A stretch of DNA of 64,000 bases from Euglena gracilis (taxonomy: Eukaryota; Euglenida; Euglenophyceae; Euglenales), in contig CP154955.1 of assembly GCA_039621445.1 (NCBI GenBank), positions 12,590,960 through 12,654,959 on the forward strand. The letters run 5' to 3'. Below the pieces are notes generated by a model that did no database searches, was not told the origin of the DNA, and worked only from the letters and a program-made list of their open reading frames with translations. Of this stretch, positions 24,170 to 35,989 are shown piece after piece (positions within the stretch are counted from its first letter, which is position 1; every line of letters starts with the position of its first letter). A program made the position numbers and the translations under genes.

Positions 24170-24610
24170 CTCTGGATCCGTGCTCGCAAATTGTTCCCCC
24201 CCACTGTTTTTGCCAAGTTGGCCTCGTTGAATTTTTTTTATGCATATTGCTTGCAAACATTTTTTGTGCCGCTTTTTGAAAAAGGAATTCGCAGTTCATA
24301 AGTTTCACTGGTTGTTGGAAAGTTCCCACACACATGCTAGGCGCACGTGCGCCGTATGTTGTGGGGACACCTGCTTCGGCGAAATCAGGATGCAGGTGGA
24401 GATCGGGGGCAACTGCTTTTGGGGTTTCCTTGGAACATCGCCCATCGACTCAAAACATCAGAAAACACATTTGCTGATTTTACCAGTTTCCAGCCCACCC
24501 CCCCCCCCCCAGATCCACCCTTGGGCCAAGGCAGATATGCAAAGGATACCCAAAATAGAACCCCCAGTTTTTCTGCTGTGGCCAAAGACTGAGGGGCTTC
24601 TCACTGGGGG

Positions 24611-24880
24611 CAGGGGTTTTTTTAGTCTTGGATCCCCGGGGGGAGGGGGGGCAGGGTGGGTGGGTCCGGCCGAGCCCCGGGGTTCCCCCCCCAGGGGGGA
24701 CCCCGGGACACTTCGGTGCCGAAAATTTTTGAAAAAGGTGCTATTTTTTTAGCATTTTTCGCGGTTTTTGGCCATTTTCGGGGAAAAGTGAGTGGGTCCC
24801 CCAGGACCCCCTCGGGGGTGGCCCCCCCCCAGGGGGTGGGTGGGGGGACCCCCGCCCGGTCCCAGAAAATAAAAACCCTG
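24611..24880. mobile_element. hAT-like MITE with CAGGG ends upstream of gene B
   Basis: Left CAGGGGTTTTTTTAGTCTTG and right AAATAAAAACCCTG are an imperfect inverted pair. The flanks CTGGGGG and CTGGGGGG would be an 8-bp duplication if one G was lost. It lies about 170 bp upstream of the gene B start. Confidence 0.55.
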
Positions 24881-25046
24881 CTGGGGGGGAGGGTGGCTCT
24901 TGGGTTCCCTGACGGACCACGGGCCACAACGCTCCGCAGCGTGCCAGCCCATGGCCGTCCCCCGCGACCGGCCCCCTCCCGTGTCCCGCCCGCCGGGGCT
25001 GCCAACGGCGGCCCCGGCGGCGTGACGCCCCCCTCGGCCCGTCCCG

Positions 25047-25122
25047 ATGCGGCGCTGGCGCGGGCTGCTCCTCGCGGCGTGGGTGGCGGGGGTGGTCGGC
25101 CCGCAGCTCCCCGTGGGCAACG
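25047..25122 (+). CDS. Gene B exon 1 (signal peptide)
   Basis: ATG followed by MRRWRGLLLAAWVAGVVGPQ: two arginines, then a hydrophobic core. Donor GGCAACG|GTCTGT sits where gene C has GGCGACG|GCTGGG, the same phase with GC instead of GT. Downstream exons confirm the strand. Confidence 0.65.
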
Positions 25123-25235
25123 GTCTGTGGCGTGCCGGCCGGCCGTGGCTCGTGACAGCCCCCCGGGGACCTGCCGTGAGACAAGTGTGGCCATGCCGTG
25201 TCTCATGGGGGGGGGGGGGGCGTTGCACGCCACAC

Positions 25236-25317
25236 GCAGCGACCTTGGCTACGATGGGGACCGAATCCTGCGCGTCCCCCGGCCCCCCGTCCCCCACTTG
25301 GGCTGCCCCCTGGGTTC
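25236..25317 (+). CDS. Gene B exon 2 (end approximate)
   Basis: Encodes RSDLGYDGDRILRVPRPPVP, matching gene C GRDLGYDGDLMLRSP. Where gene C has the acceptor ACAG|GC, gene B reads ACAC|GC. Confidence 0.5.
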
Positions 25318-25920
25318 CTTCACGGGGTGCGTTCCCCGGTGTGAGCACGCTTCGTTTTGGCGTGTTTTATTGTGAAACGATGTGGCGAGCCCTTTGGAGC
25401 GCAATCATGAATCCGTGAATTTAAGGACGCTGTTCACACTGCAATCCCCAAAGCTGGGGGGCGTACGCGAAGGGGACATCCACACAGTTTTTAAGTATTG
25501 CTTGGGGGGGCGTGCTAGTGTCCACACATCGTCACCGCTGCACCTGGGTGTGGCACAGGCTTTGGGGCTGGGAATTGGTTAATCACCCACAAAACTCGGG
25601 GGGGGGGGTATGAAGATTTTTTGAAACTCAGTGCACACGTACATTTTTTGTGTATTTTCTGTTGTTTTTATTTTCTGTTGTTTTGTTTATTTAGTTTTTG
25701 TTTTCTGTTGTTTTCGCTCGAGATCAATCGTTGCACTAGTCACAGGAATCCAGGAAATCTGTTGTTATCCTAAAGCTCCGCATCTCCTGTGAACATAGGA
25801 TTCCCAAAATCAAGTTCACACAAATGTCGAAATGCCCCCCCTGTCCAAGGGCATGGGCACCAGGCTCGGTTTCTCCAACGGCCCCGGCATTGGGTTCAGG
25901 AATCTGACTTGCCCCTTCAG

Positions 25921-26029
25921 ACCCACTCCGTTGGGGAGGCGTTCCGACCGCAGAACATTTTCCCACTGGAGGAGCAGCAGGCCCGGTTCGAAAGAATGGT
26001 CACTGGAGACCCGCGCTGTCCCACCTCAG
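25921..26029 (+). CDS. Gene B exon 3
   Basis: Encodes FRPQNIFPLEEQQARFER then MVTGDPRCPTS; gene C has RPQNLY, QVRFARMVTGDPRCP. Acceptor CCTTCAG, donor CTCAG|GTGTAT. It is one base longer than gene C near its start, a possible frameshift. Confidence 0.65.
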
Positions 26030-26645
26030 GTGTATATGAATGCAATGGTGCTGTGTTTGGGTGGGCATCACACGTGAGGTCGCTCGTGTTGGATGTATTT
26101 GTGGTGTTGTTGTTTTGTTTTGTTTTGTCGTCTCTGCTGTGCAACGCTTCAAATGTTTTGTGCGAAGGAGGGTGTAAAATAGTTTTCAAGTGGGGCTTCT
26201 CGGGTTCACCAAATATGCCACAGGAACCTGTTTTGGATGGAGCCATTTTGGGTTCGATGCATCCAACTCTGGGTAAGTTGGTTGGTTTGACTGAATTGAG
26301 AGTTGTGAAGGGATGCCGACACATGGGGTGACACTCGGGGAAATCGGGGAGAAATTAAGACGGAAATGAGGTACAAAAGGGGTAAAATTGGTAAAATGAA
26401 AGAAAAACATCAAAAAATGACTTGTGAAAAAAATTATTATTTTTCGGGAAAGGAGATTTTATATGGTTTGAAATGCCAGTGGGACGCAAGGAAACACTAA
26501 GTCGCTTGGTTATAGGAAGTTCAAATGTCAGAGGTATGCTCATCGGTGTTTTGGGGGCTGTTTTCCTGCATTTATCCTCAACTGCTACCACAATCGTCAC
26601 AGGGACCAGAGAGCCAGAGCTATCCCTCGTTGCCTCGCGTCCCAG

Positions 26646-26740
26646 GGAACACCACGCGGCCCCCCGCCAACATCACGTGGCTCATCCCGGCCCATACGGG
26701 GCATCACCCGACTGGTGCTGGAGGCTTTCGGTCCTCCACC
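26646..26740 (+). CDS. Gene B exon 4 (approximate)
   Basis: Encodes GNTTRPPANITWLIPAHTGH, aligned to gene C GNDMWRSLNTTQFVRTHTGS. Both have N-x-T sequons, consistent with a lumenal domain. Acceptor TCCCAG|G. Confidence 0.5.
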
Positions 26741-26779
26741 AGACAATCATTTAGTACAGTGCACCAAGGTTGTCATTTT

Positions 26780-26905
26780 GTGGTTTATTGTGGACACCAA
26801 AAATTTTTTGTGGTTCACGTATGGACACCGAAAAAAAATCTGACACCGAAAAAAATTTTGTGGTTCACCTGTGGACACAAAAAAAATTGTGGTTCACACG
26901 TCTTT
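26780..26905. repeat. Minisatellite of TTGTGGTTCAC and GGACACCGAAAAAA units
   Basis: Four degenerate units of about 30 bp in the intron after exon 4 of gene B. Confidence 0.75.
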
Positions 26906-27063
26906 TGCGCACCACACTAAATAAATGTCTGTCCTCCACCATGTGTCCGCCGGCCAAAGGCAGACCCAGATCCCGGCAGCCCCCCCCCCCTCCCCACCCC
27001 ACCCCGTGAGACATGGGAGTTACAGCGCTGGCCATTTTGTGCCAGACACTGCCTCGCACTATA

Positions 27064-27350
27064 GTAAATTCAACCTTGCCAGCTGGAAGGTATTTTTATT
27101 TTTTGGTGTGTTATTATTTTATTAATTTTTGTGGCACGTTATCATTTTATTTAATTTTTTGTGGCATGGTATTTTATGCATATTTTTTGCGACAGGTTAT
27201 TGTTTTATTTATATTTTTTGTGGCACTGTATTCTATTCATATATTTTTCGGGATGTTACTATTTTATTTACATTTTTGTGGCATGATATTTTATACATAT
27301 TTTTTGTGGTATGCTTATGTCATTCATATTTTTTCCTCTTTCCCTGCCAC
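27064..27350. repeat. Intronic repeat upstream of exon 5, copy 1
   Basis: Begins TCAACCTTGCCAGCTGGAAG, continues as TTTTTGTGGCATGGTATTTT-type units and ends TTTTTTCCTCTTT. The same arrangement recurs downstream of the exon at 27521-27795. Confidence 0.8.
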
Positions 27351-27361
27351 CGCAGTGACAG

Positions 27362-27503
27362 GGTGGGCGTTGGTCCCCGGCCCCAAGTCCCGCGACCCAA
27401 AGTCCCACGCCCGCGGCTGCGGATGCTGCGGCGGGCGAACGTCGCCCTGGCCCCCCCGACCCTCTCGACGGAGACTGAGTCCATGAACCGCGAATGGCGC
27501 CAG
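27362..27503 (+). CDS. Gene B exon 5
   Basis: Encodes MLRRANVALAPPTLSTETES then MNREWRQ; gene C has MLRRANVALAPPAISTGTQS, MNREWRQ. Donor CGCCAG|GTGCCG. It lies between two copies of an intronic repeat. Confidence 0.7.
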
Positions 27504-27520
27504 GTGCCGGCGGGCTCAAG

Positions 27521-27795
27521 TCAATTCAACCCTGCCAGCTGGAAGGTTTTTTTGTTCATGTTTTAGTGGCAATGTTATTATTTATATGTTTTGTGGGATC
27601 GTATTTTTTTCATATTCTTTGCGGCATGTTTATTCTATTTATATTTTTTGTGGCATGGTATTTTATTCATATTCTTTGCGGCACGTTTATTTCATTTTAT
27701 TTATTTCATTTTATTTATATTTTTGTGGGATGGTATTTTATGCATATTCTTTGCAGCATGTTTATTTATTTATTATTTTTTTCCTCTTTTTCTTC
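27521..27795. repeat. Intronic repeat downstream of exon 5, copy 2
   Basis: Same start (TCAACCCTGCCAGCTGGAAG), same repeat body and same TTTTTTCCTCTTT end as copy 1, in direct orientation. Confidence 0.8.
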
Positions 27796-28127
27796 TGATT
27801 AATGTGGCTGCATGCCACATCAATCAACAGGTGTATACCTTGGCAAACTTCTGAATTAAGATTGAATTGAAAAAAAAAATGCAAATTACCCACATTTTCA
27901 CCTCCATTTCAACATGTTCGATTTTCGCATTCGGAGCAACTGTCCCACAATGCATAGATTTTCCAAATTTCGCCATGATTGTATCAATCATGGCGATTGA
28001 TTTCCTCAAAAAAGGTTTCTGCATCCATCATTTTACCCGACCTTTCAATATTTCGTCCAGCATTTTTTCTTGACAAATTTTCTGTAAATTCCTACCGTTC
28101 AGAATTCCTCTATGGGTATGAATTAGC

Positions 28128-28416
28128 TCCCCCCCCATTTATTCACACCGACGCCATTTCCACATTTCTTGACCTGGGGGGGGTCGGTATAAATGGGTCG
28201 ACTGCGGATAACAGTCACCATGTTCATATTTCGCCAAAAGTTGACGCTGGTTTGAGCCTGAACGACCTCCTTGTGCTTTTTTGTGCTTTACCTTGATGTG
28301 CACCGGATGTCAGAGGGGTTCGGTAGATTGGGGGTCGGTTAAATGGATTCTTTCTGATTTGGGGGGGGGGTCAGTACAAACAGGGGGGGTCTGTCTAAAT
28401 TGGGGGGGGGGGTTAA
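28128..28416. mobile_element. Possible poly-C MITE
   Basis: Left TAGCTCCCCCCCCATTTATT and right GGGGGGGTTA resemble the poly-C family, but the termini match weakly. In the intron between exons 5 and 6 of gene B. Confidence 0.35.
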
Positions 28417-28674
28417 GATTTGTTGAGCTGCCCATGGTTTTAATCCAGTGCTCATGAATTTTGCATGCTTTTTGAGATGTGCATTCTTATACTGAAACAT
28501 TGAAGGTTTGCACACCTTATGTTACAGTTTTTGGGACAAAAACAACCCAAAATTATGATTTTCAGAACCCACCAATGCTCCAATATTATAAAATGGCCCA
28601 AAAATACTTTAAAGGGGCCTTGTGGGTCCCCCGCCCGAGGCAGGGGTTTGGCCGTTTTTGGCTTTTTTTTTTTT

Positions 28675-28705
<31 letters not shown>

Positions 28706-28869
28706 CGTTCGGGTAAAAAGAATTGACCCCAAAATTGACCCCCCCCCAAAAAAGTGGGTTTCCCAGATCCTCCCCCAGGTAGGGGGGACCCCTGGGAGGG
28801 TGGGGGCCCCCCTCTCCCGGTCTTAAAAACAATCCCTGGCGCCCCATCCACCCTTTTTGCCCCCAGCAG

Positions 28870-28976
28870 GTGCACGAGGGGCTGCGGGGCCACCCCTTCG
28901 TCAACCTCACCGTCCTGCCCCTCGACGCCCCCCTGGCGGTGGTCCAGCGATTCGACTGGCTCATGCTGCTCCCCAG
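28870..28976 (+). CDS. Gene B exon 6
   Basis: 107 bp encoding GHPFVNLTVLPLDAPLAVVQ then RFDWLMLLP. Acceptor CAGCAG|G; donor AG|GCCGCA (GC). Confidence 0.75.
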
Positions 28977-29481
28977 GCCGCACTACACCAGGCAGGGGGA
29001 TGGTTTTGAGTCTTGGCGCGGATCGGTTTTGGGGGTTGTGGATCTCACTTGAGAGCTGGAGGCCAAATACCCCCTGCAGGTGCAGAGTCCAATAAGAAAA
29101 AAAACCTGACCGAGCGGGATTAGTTTTTTTTCAAAAATGAAAGAAAGAGAGAAATGTCACGAAAGTTGATTATTTTGTTTGTGTTTTTCTGCTCTTGTTG
29201 CTCCAAGGCATCTGGACTGCAGTAGGGGTTGGGATGCAGGTGCCCTCGACGCCATCACTGAACAAGGACACACGGGCGATAGAAGAGGTGCTTGAGAAAC
29301 CCAAAAAAAAGATCCTTCCACTCTCCTCCACACCCAGTTCCACACGCAATAAATTTTGTGGCTTCAGCGCTGGTCAAATCCAGTTCTCCCTCCGTTGTTT
29401 GGTGGGTGGAGATTGGACCACCCCGCGGTCTTCCGAGGCAGCTCCTTTTCCCGCTGCTTTGGGCCTTGGCGCTTGTCCATG

Positions 29482-29550
29482 CCCACGCACCTACAGTAAA
29501 AATGGCCAAAAATGGCCGAAAATGGCAAAAATCGGGGGGTTGTCTATGCC
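29482..29550. mobile_element. Degenerate CARG-family fragment with GGCCGAAAAT repeat
   Basis: GCACCTACAGTAAAAATGGCC... AAAAATCGGGG parallels the right terminal module of the element at 54942-56974. No clear duplication, so it is probably an old copy. Confidence 0.45.
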
Positions 29551-29799
29551 TCGGTTTGGGCACACGCTGCCAACGGATGATCCACTGGGAGATTTGCGAT
29601 TATGCGCTGGATCACGGTAATGGGGTGTGCGGGAATATTCCCCGGGACTTCCATATCATTGTCCATGGTTTGCACGGGGCTCGCATATGCTGGGGGTACC
29701 ATCAAACGTGTGTTTCTGGATGCCATGGCAATGCCGGAAAAGAACCCGTATCGGATGGTGCTGGCAATTTTCCGATAGGATTTGTGCGACCTGCTTTGA

Positions 29800-29903
29800 A
29801 CGCCGTACCACGTCTCCCTCGTCAACTATTCGTGGCTGGACGCGACCATGACGCGGCGGACCATCGTCATTGACTTCCAGGACAACCGCGTGTGCAGCCA
29901 CCA
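29800..29903 (+). CDS. Gene B exon 7 (start uncertain)
   Basis: Encodes TPYHVSLVNYSWLDATMT then IVIDFQDNRVCSH. TGA at 29797-29799 immediately precedes the conserved block, as in gene A. Confidence 0.6.
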
Positions 29904-30137
29904 GTGTGTGTGCGCCTGCTCGCTCGCGGAAGTTCTTCCTCCGGGCGGTGTGTTCAGGCGGTAACCAGCTTAGGTTTGGCAGTTGCCATTAAGTCCTTGC
30001 GACCCCGTCAACCTCCCCACACCCACCCACCCACCCACCCTCCTGCACACAACGCAATGCAGCGCAGCACGATGCAAATAATCGCATGCAAGTCTTGAAA
30101 GTTCGCTGTGTGCCGCCGTATACCTCCTTTGCTGCAG

Positions 30138-30202
30138 CAACCAGTGGTACGATGTGCCGCCGTACCACGCCCTCGTGTACTTCAAGCGCGCCTACGTCTT
30201 CC
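30138..30202 (+). CDS. Gene B exon 8
   Basis: 65 bp encoding NQWYDVPPYHALVYFKRAYV. Acceptor CTGCAG; donor TTCC|GCAAGG (GC). Confidence 0.7.
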
Positions 30203-30750
30203 GCAAGGTGGGGGTCAGGCTTCTTTCAATTCAAACTCCCTGGGTGTGGGTGGTGGGTTGTCCCCAACTCCCCCCCCCTTGGTGATGGGGTACCATGCCA
30301 GGGTTTTGAGCGTGGGTGCTGGCCGGCTAAGCTTCCAGTGTGAACTGATGAATATTTTGGAGTATTCGACAAAAGAATTAAAATTTGGGACTGAAAACGT
30401 TTTTTCTGGTTTTTTTTCGGAAGTTACTCAGTCTTGGGTTTGCACAGGAGGGGGTCGAACCCCCCCCCTCCTGCACCCAAGAGGGAGGCTCGACGCCCAA
30501 CCCTCAGGTGGGGGGTGTCTGGAACCTGGAACCCAAATCTTTTTCAGTTCTTCACGCCGAAGAATTGAACTTTTTTCATACACTCTTGGCCGATTTTAAA
30601 GAAAATAGTATGCAACGCTGTTTTGGATGTTTTAAAAGCTCAACAAATTTTTATTGCGCTTTGTGCCAGTTTTTGAACAGGGGGGGGGGGGTGCGCTCCC
30701 CTCATTTAGTATCTTGGCCCCATTGGGTTCGGGGGAAGGTGAAAAAAAAT

Positions 30751-30858
30751 GCCTGGTCGCGGTGTCCACCAACATTTCCCATTTCTGCCCATTGAACGTG
30801 GCGCCGATGCACTACGCCATCTTTGACCCCTGGCTGCTGCCACGCACCACCCGGGGGG
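30751..30858 (+). CDS. Gene B exon 9
   Basis: 108 bp encoding LVAVSTNISHFCPLNVAP then MHYAIFDPWLLP. The acceptor position reads AT and the donor position AC, so both look mutated relative to gene A. Confidence 0.6.
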
Positions 30859-31064
30859 ACTATTCGGTTCCCCCTTGGCTCGTTTCTGTGCTCGGTTTAT
30901 CCCCTGCCTGTCGTCGCTGTGTATAGCTTTTTTTTTCTCCTCGAGTGGCTAGAGTGTGTGGTTTTTTGGAACCTGAGGTGAGTGGTCGGAGAAAATGAAT
31001 CAAATGGTTTCAGCAATGCTGACCAGTCCAGGCTGTCAACCCGTGCTTTTTTGATACACTGCAG

Positions 31065-31865
31065 ACCCGATGAACACACCTACACACCCCTCCCTGCACA
31101 TTTATGCACAAACCAACCCACCCACACCTTCCCGCACATCACACACCCCACACCCACACCCACACCCACACATCGCACACCCACACATCGCACACCCTCA
31201 CACATATATCACACACACATTAACACTCTCATTGACACACACCCACGCACACGTTTTTTATGTGCGTCAACGTGCAATAAATGTGTGGTAGTCAGTACCT
31301 GGGTTGTCTTTTGTGAGAGTACATGCTGAGTGTATAACGAGTTGGTGTTGGCGAGAATCTGCATGGATAATGCATCGACGATGTGGGCAGGTGCCCTGGC
31401 ATTTTGCCACATTCGCCATCGCTCTCCCAAAAAAAAAAAATGGTTCACCCCAAAAATGGCCCAAAAAAAAATTATTGGACTCCACACAACGCACACGTGT
31501 GCGCATGCACGCACGCACGCACGCACACACGCACACACACATACACACGCACGCACACACACACACATACACACGCACGCACGCACACGCACACGCACAC
31601 ACACACAACACACAAACACACATTTACCAATCCACACCCACAACCGCACGTGTGCAAACGTGCACACACCCCCACCTACCCACCCCGCAAACGCACGCAC
31701 ACACGTGCACACATACACGCACACCATCCCACACTCACACCCGCAACCACACACACACACACACACACACATATTCACGCACACCCACACGCCCACACCC
31801 ACCCACACAACACACGCAACCATCACATGCACACACACAACACACACAACACGCGCACGCAAACA

Positions 31866-31942
<77 letters not shown>

Positions 31943-32095
31943 ACACACAACAGCGCAAACACCACACACCACAGCACACACACCACAGAACGCACAACAC
32001 GCACATGCACATGCACGCACACACACCACATTTCCACACCAAACACAGCCACACACACCACACACACACACACATGCCCAAATACGCTCACATAT
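31065..32095. repeat. 1-kb (CA)n compound array
   Basis: CA, CGCA and CCCACA repeats fill most of the gene B intron between exons 9 and 10, broken by a non-repeat stretch (about 31250-31490). The array directly abuts exon 10. Confidence 0.9.
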
Positions 32096-32115
32096 TGCGG
32101 CCGCCCCCAAATGCC

Positions 32116-32234
32116 CGGATGACGCCCCGTCCCATCCCCTGGGAAGCGCGGCCCTACGCTGTGGTCTGCACCCTCCGCGCTCGCTCCTTGAACATCTCCA
32201 CCGGCAGCGCCGGGCGGTGGAACACGGTGCAGTG
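32116..32234 (+). CDS. Gene B exon 10
   Basis: Encodes RMTPRPIPWEARPYAVVCT then LRARSLNISTGSAGRWNTVQ. No AG lies within reach upstream because a CA array abuts the exon. Donor CAGTG|GTGTGC. Confidence 0.6.
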
Positions 32235-32287
32235 GTGTGCTCCACCCGAAGGCGTCTCTCTGCCCCGGCCGACGTCTCGGTGACAGT

Positions 32288-32524
32288 TAACCCCCCCCCC
32301 CAAATAACTTGGCGGGGCCCTTGCTCCTGGCAGTGGCCGAATGACTTGGCGGGGGAGGCACAAAAAAGACAGTTCCAGTAACTTGTAACTTGGCACCCCC
32401 CCTTTTTAAGCAAAATTCCTTTACGGCGCTGAAAAAAAGGGCCGAAATAGCCTGGCAGGGGGGGGCAGGGACAAAAGTTGGTTCCAATAACCCGGCACCC
32501 CGCCAGGTTGGGGGAGGGGGGTTA
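32288..32524. mobile_element. Poly-C MITE with TA duplication, copy 3
   Basis: Left TTA-ACCCCCCCCCCAAATAAC then TTGGCGGGG; right, read inward, ATA-ACCCCCCTCCCCC then CTGGCGGGG. The TA flanks are intact and the subterminal GGCGGGG is shared by both ends. In the intron after exon 10 of gene B. Confidence 0.7.
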
Positions 32525-32823
32525 TGCAGGAACGTCGCTGAAGCCGGAGGGGACCCCAGCCCAGCCGGCCCAAGTTTTCCAGCCTCTGAGTCGGACCCTC
32601 TGGGAGGTCATGCAGCCACGCCCTGCACACATGGCGGCATGCAAGAATGACCGCTGATTTCTGGTGATGCGATATCCAAACTGACGGTTTTGAACAGAGA
32701 TTGGGAGGTTTCAGTGGAAGGAGCTGAGTTGAAGGTCCCAAAAAACATGGTCGCAGTGAGCATCTTCCATTTGGTTCTGCCTCCCTTCTGACTCGATTCT
32801 TTGGTTCTGTCTCTCTCCCACAG

Positions 32824-32892
32824 GCTGAAGGAGTTCCAGGCGGAGACGTCGTACAGTATGCTCATCAAGTCCGTCTCCCCCTTCGGAGACCA
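32824..32892 (+). CDS. Gene B exon 11
   Basis: 69 bp encoding LKEFQAETSYSMLIKSVSPF then GDQ. Acceptor CCCACAG|G; the donor position reads AT instead of GT. Confidence 0.7.
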
Positions 32893-33495
32893 ATGCGTCG
32901 CCTGCCGCTGCGTTGTATGCGGTCAACCCGCCTCTTGGTTGGGCAGTAGGAACTCAGCGCAATGACGAGTTCTGAACATCTCACTGGCATCACACGGGGG
33001 GGGGGGGGGTATTGGGGGGATATTATTTGGGCGAAAAAAAGTCAAATGTTGGCCCAAAGAGCTGCCCTCATCCTCAAGCTTCTTGTTGTATTTTTGTACT
33101 GTTTTTTTTTTGCAAAAAGCGATGCTTTTATGCCTATTCTCACCCAACTATATCTTTTTTTCTGATTTCCCCACGTTTCTGGTGAGTTTTCTTTCTTGTT
33201 TTCCTTGATTAAGCCAACATCTACACCCTTTTTGGGGGGGGAGAAGTTGAGGAGGCAGTAATTTCTCTGTTTTGTTCTGGTTGCAAAGTTTTTTGTCCAA
33301 GTCAAACCTCAGAAAAACATTTTTTGTAACTTTGTTTTGCTCGTTTGCCTCGTTTGATTTTGTCTTTGTGGATGTTCGTCCTGGGTGTTCAAATGGGTTT
33401 TTCCTCGTGTCTGCAGTTTTCTCAGCAAGAAGAAGGCAGGATGCATCCTTCTTTCAGAATAAAGAAATTGAAAATATATTTGCCTCCTGTTGCAG

Positions 33496-33691
33496 AGAGC
33501 CCCAGCCCACACAACACGGCGGCATTTCTGACACGACGTACCTCCGCCTCCTCCACCACGCCCGCATCATCGTGACGTGCCAGCCCGCGCACTGGGAGAC
33601 CGACTTCCGCACGTGGGAGGCCCTCGCCAGCGGGGCGCTGGTGTTTGTGGACCGGATGTTGACCCCGCTGGCCTACCCCCTGCAGGACGGG
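33496..33691 (+). CDS. Gene B exon 12
   Basis: Encodes HGGISDTTYLRLLHHARIIV, TCQPAHWETDFRTWEALASG and ALVFVDRMLTPLAYPLQDG. Acceptor TTGCAG|A; donor GACGGG|GTGTGT. Nearly identical to gene A exon 12. Confidence 0.8.
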
Positions 33692-34440
33692 GTGTGTTGT
33701 GGTGTGCTGTGCTGTGTTTGCTGTGTTGTGTGTTTGTGTTGTGTTGTGTTGTGTGTTGTGTTGTGTTGTGTTGTGTTGTGTTGTGGATGTTGTGCTGTGA
33801 TGTGTTGTGTTGTTGTTGGGTTGTCACTGGCCGATCCCCCACCCCAGGGGGTGGGTGACTGGTTTTTCAGGTGACTGATTGGTGTTTGGCCCGGACCGGT
33901 CGGCAAAAAAAACCACTAGGGTGACCCAACGCCGGAAAAAAAAAAAGTAACCTTTTTTTCCACGTTTGTGGCCAATTTTCCTCCAGAGCGACCGACCCCC
34001 CCCCCTCCCGGGGGGTAGTGACTGACTGGTTTCATAAAAAAAGAGTGACTGACTGGTTTTTGGAAGAGTAGAAGTGACACCCGCCGGGTCAGTAAAAAAA
34101 TTGTATGGGTGGGTGGGTGGGGGTGGGTGGGTTATGTATGTCTCAGCTGCACAGCGGACCAGCGTTCCCGCGTGGTTGGCTCTGATCTTTGTCAGATGTG
34201 TGGAAAAAAAAATGTCAACCGTTTCCAGAATTTGTCAGTATTTGTCGAGAATTGGCAACCAGCTGGAGGCATTTTTGCCCTCCTGTTTCGGGTGCCCAAC
34301 TATTGGCCAGCTGCCTTTTTTTATTTTGGATTTTGCCCAGTAAGGATTGCCATAATTCTGTCCTTCAATGGACGCTTGTGTCGGTCAGAGGGTGTGGTTC
34401 TTATGTATTACATATACATATACATATATATGTATATATA

Positions 34441-34930
34441 TGGCAAGACTAACTGCCGGGGGGGAGGGCCCAGTAGTTGTACCCACTGGGGACTTCGGCT
34501 GCTTAGGTAAAACTACTGGAACCCCCCTTGTTTTTCCCTGGGGAATCCAACCCACCGCCGGAAACTTTTTTCGCCGGCAGGGGTAATTCCGGGGTAATTT
34601 TCCGGAATAGGGTTAGGGTTAGGATTGGAGTTAGGGTTAGGGAAAGAGTTAGAATTAGGGGGAAATAGGCGGTTGGGCCGGATTTCGGCCGAATTTAGAA
34701 CCAATTTCCGGTCCAATTTTGTGTATGAATATCGACCCGACCTCAGCCTAACTTTTTTCTTAATTGTAACCTTAGTTCCCAATTTTGACTCGAACCCGAC
34801 TCCAAGAATTCACAGAAATAGGTGCGAATCGGGGCGCGACATCCAAAATTTGGAGTTGGTGAAAAAGGTGGGACCCCCACACCCACTGGGCCTCCTCCCC
34901 CCCCAGCGGGCCAGTGGGTTAGTCTTGCCA
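34441..34930. mobile_element. 490-bp element with TGGCAAGACTAAC ends
   Basis: Inverted ends TGGCAAGACTAAC, extending imperfectly through a G-run and GCCCAGT. The flanks TATA / TATA (or TA) may be the target duplication. The inside holds GGGTTAGGGTTAGG-like repeats at 34610-34660. In the intron after exon 12 of gene B. Confidence 0.7.
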
Positions 34931-34947
34931 TATAGATGGATATATAC

Positions 34948-34954
<7 letters not shown>

Positions 34955-34978
<24 letters not shown>

Positions 34979-35043
34979 TGTATGTATGTATGTATGTATG
35001 TATGTATGTATGTATGTATGTATGTATGTATGTATGTATGTAT
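34955..35043. repeat. (ATGT)n array
   Basis: About 22 perfect tetranucleotide units. Confidence 0.98.
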
Positions 35044-35755
35044 GCTATATGCCATATATATGTTATATATATGAACTTTTTGATACCGCGATGGCGAGGT
35101 ATTCGGGGGGGGAGGGTGATATCCACAATTCTTCCACATTTTCCGCAATTTTACGCAACTTCCGCATCTTTCGGCATTTCTTCCGCAATTTTTCTGAAGG
35201 CCTCCAATATCAATTTCCCTCCTGGGGGTACTGCACCAAAGCGACTCTGGGGGTCGGTTCCATTCTTTGCCCTGTGCCCACAGAGGCCCTGAGCTCCGTT
35301 GGGGCTTGGAGGGGGGGGTTGGAATCCATTTTTTTTGGTGTTCCCAGTGGCGGACTGGGGCCGGGGTGCCTCCTGTGATTCCTTTGTGGATCAGTAGAGC
35401 CGCTCAGGTGGGCCCTCTCAGGGGGGGGATTAAGGGGGGACGGATGGGCCCGTCACGGGTGCCCCAAATCCTCACCCCAAAAGTGGGTCGCATGGGGTTG
35501 GGGCAGGACACGGAGGGACACGGGGGAAACATGCCCCTTTTGGACAGTGATATTTTCGCTGAAAACCCCTGGAGTTTTTCGGCGATTTCTTTTCCTTTGT
35601 GCTCACAAAGTGTGTTTGCATAGCCCAGCGAGAGAGGTCCACGGGGTGGGAAGCCTGTTTGCCGGGGTTTGGGGGGGGGGGTGCGGCTCACCCTGATCAC
35701 CTTGGCCAAGCAGCCTGCTGCAGTCGCTCACAGTCCTCCCATGCGTGCTCCTCAG

Positions 35756-35793
35756 GTTCATTGGGTCATCTTCGATCCTTTCAACAAGACAGA
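35756..35793 (+). CDS. Gene B exon 13
   Basis: 38 bp encoding VHWVIFDPFNKT. Acceptor CCTCAG|G; donor ACAGA|GTTCTG. Confidence 0.75.
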
Positions 35794-35989
35794 GTTCTGC
35801 CCAGCCCCCAGGCTGTCTGTCTGTCAGCTCGCAGGCGTGCCGCGACTTGTGGCGTGGGGTGTGGTCGGTTTTTGTAATGCCCCCCCCCAAATGTGGAACC
35901 CCCCTCTGGGGGCTTTGCTTTTGGCGACCAAACAAAACTCTCTCAGGAATTGCCAAGTATTAAATATTACAAACTTATTATTTATTATT

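Noticed and set aside
24622-25348. Long - strand frames opposite exon 1 of gene B
   Set aside because: They are shadows of a G/C-rich region. The + strand exon is supported by its paralogue at 42876.
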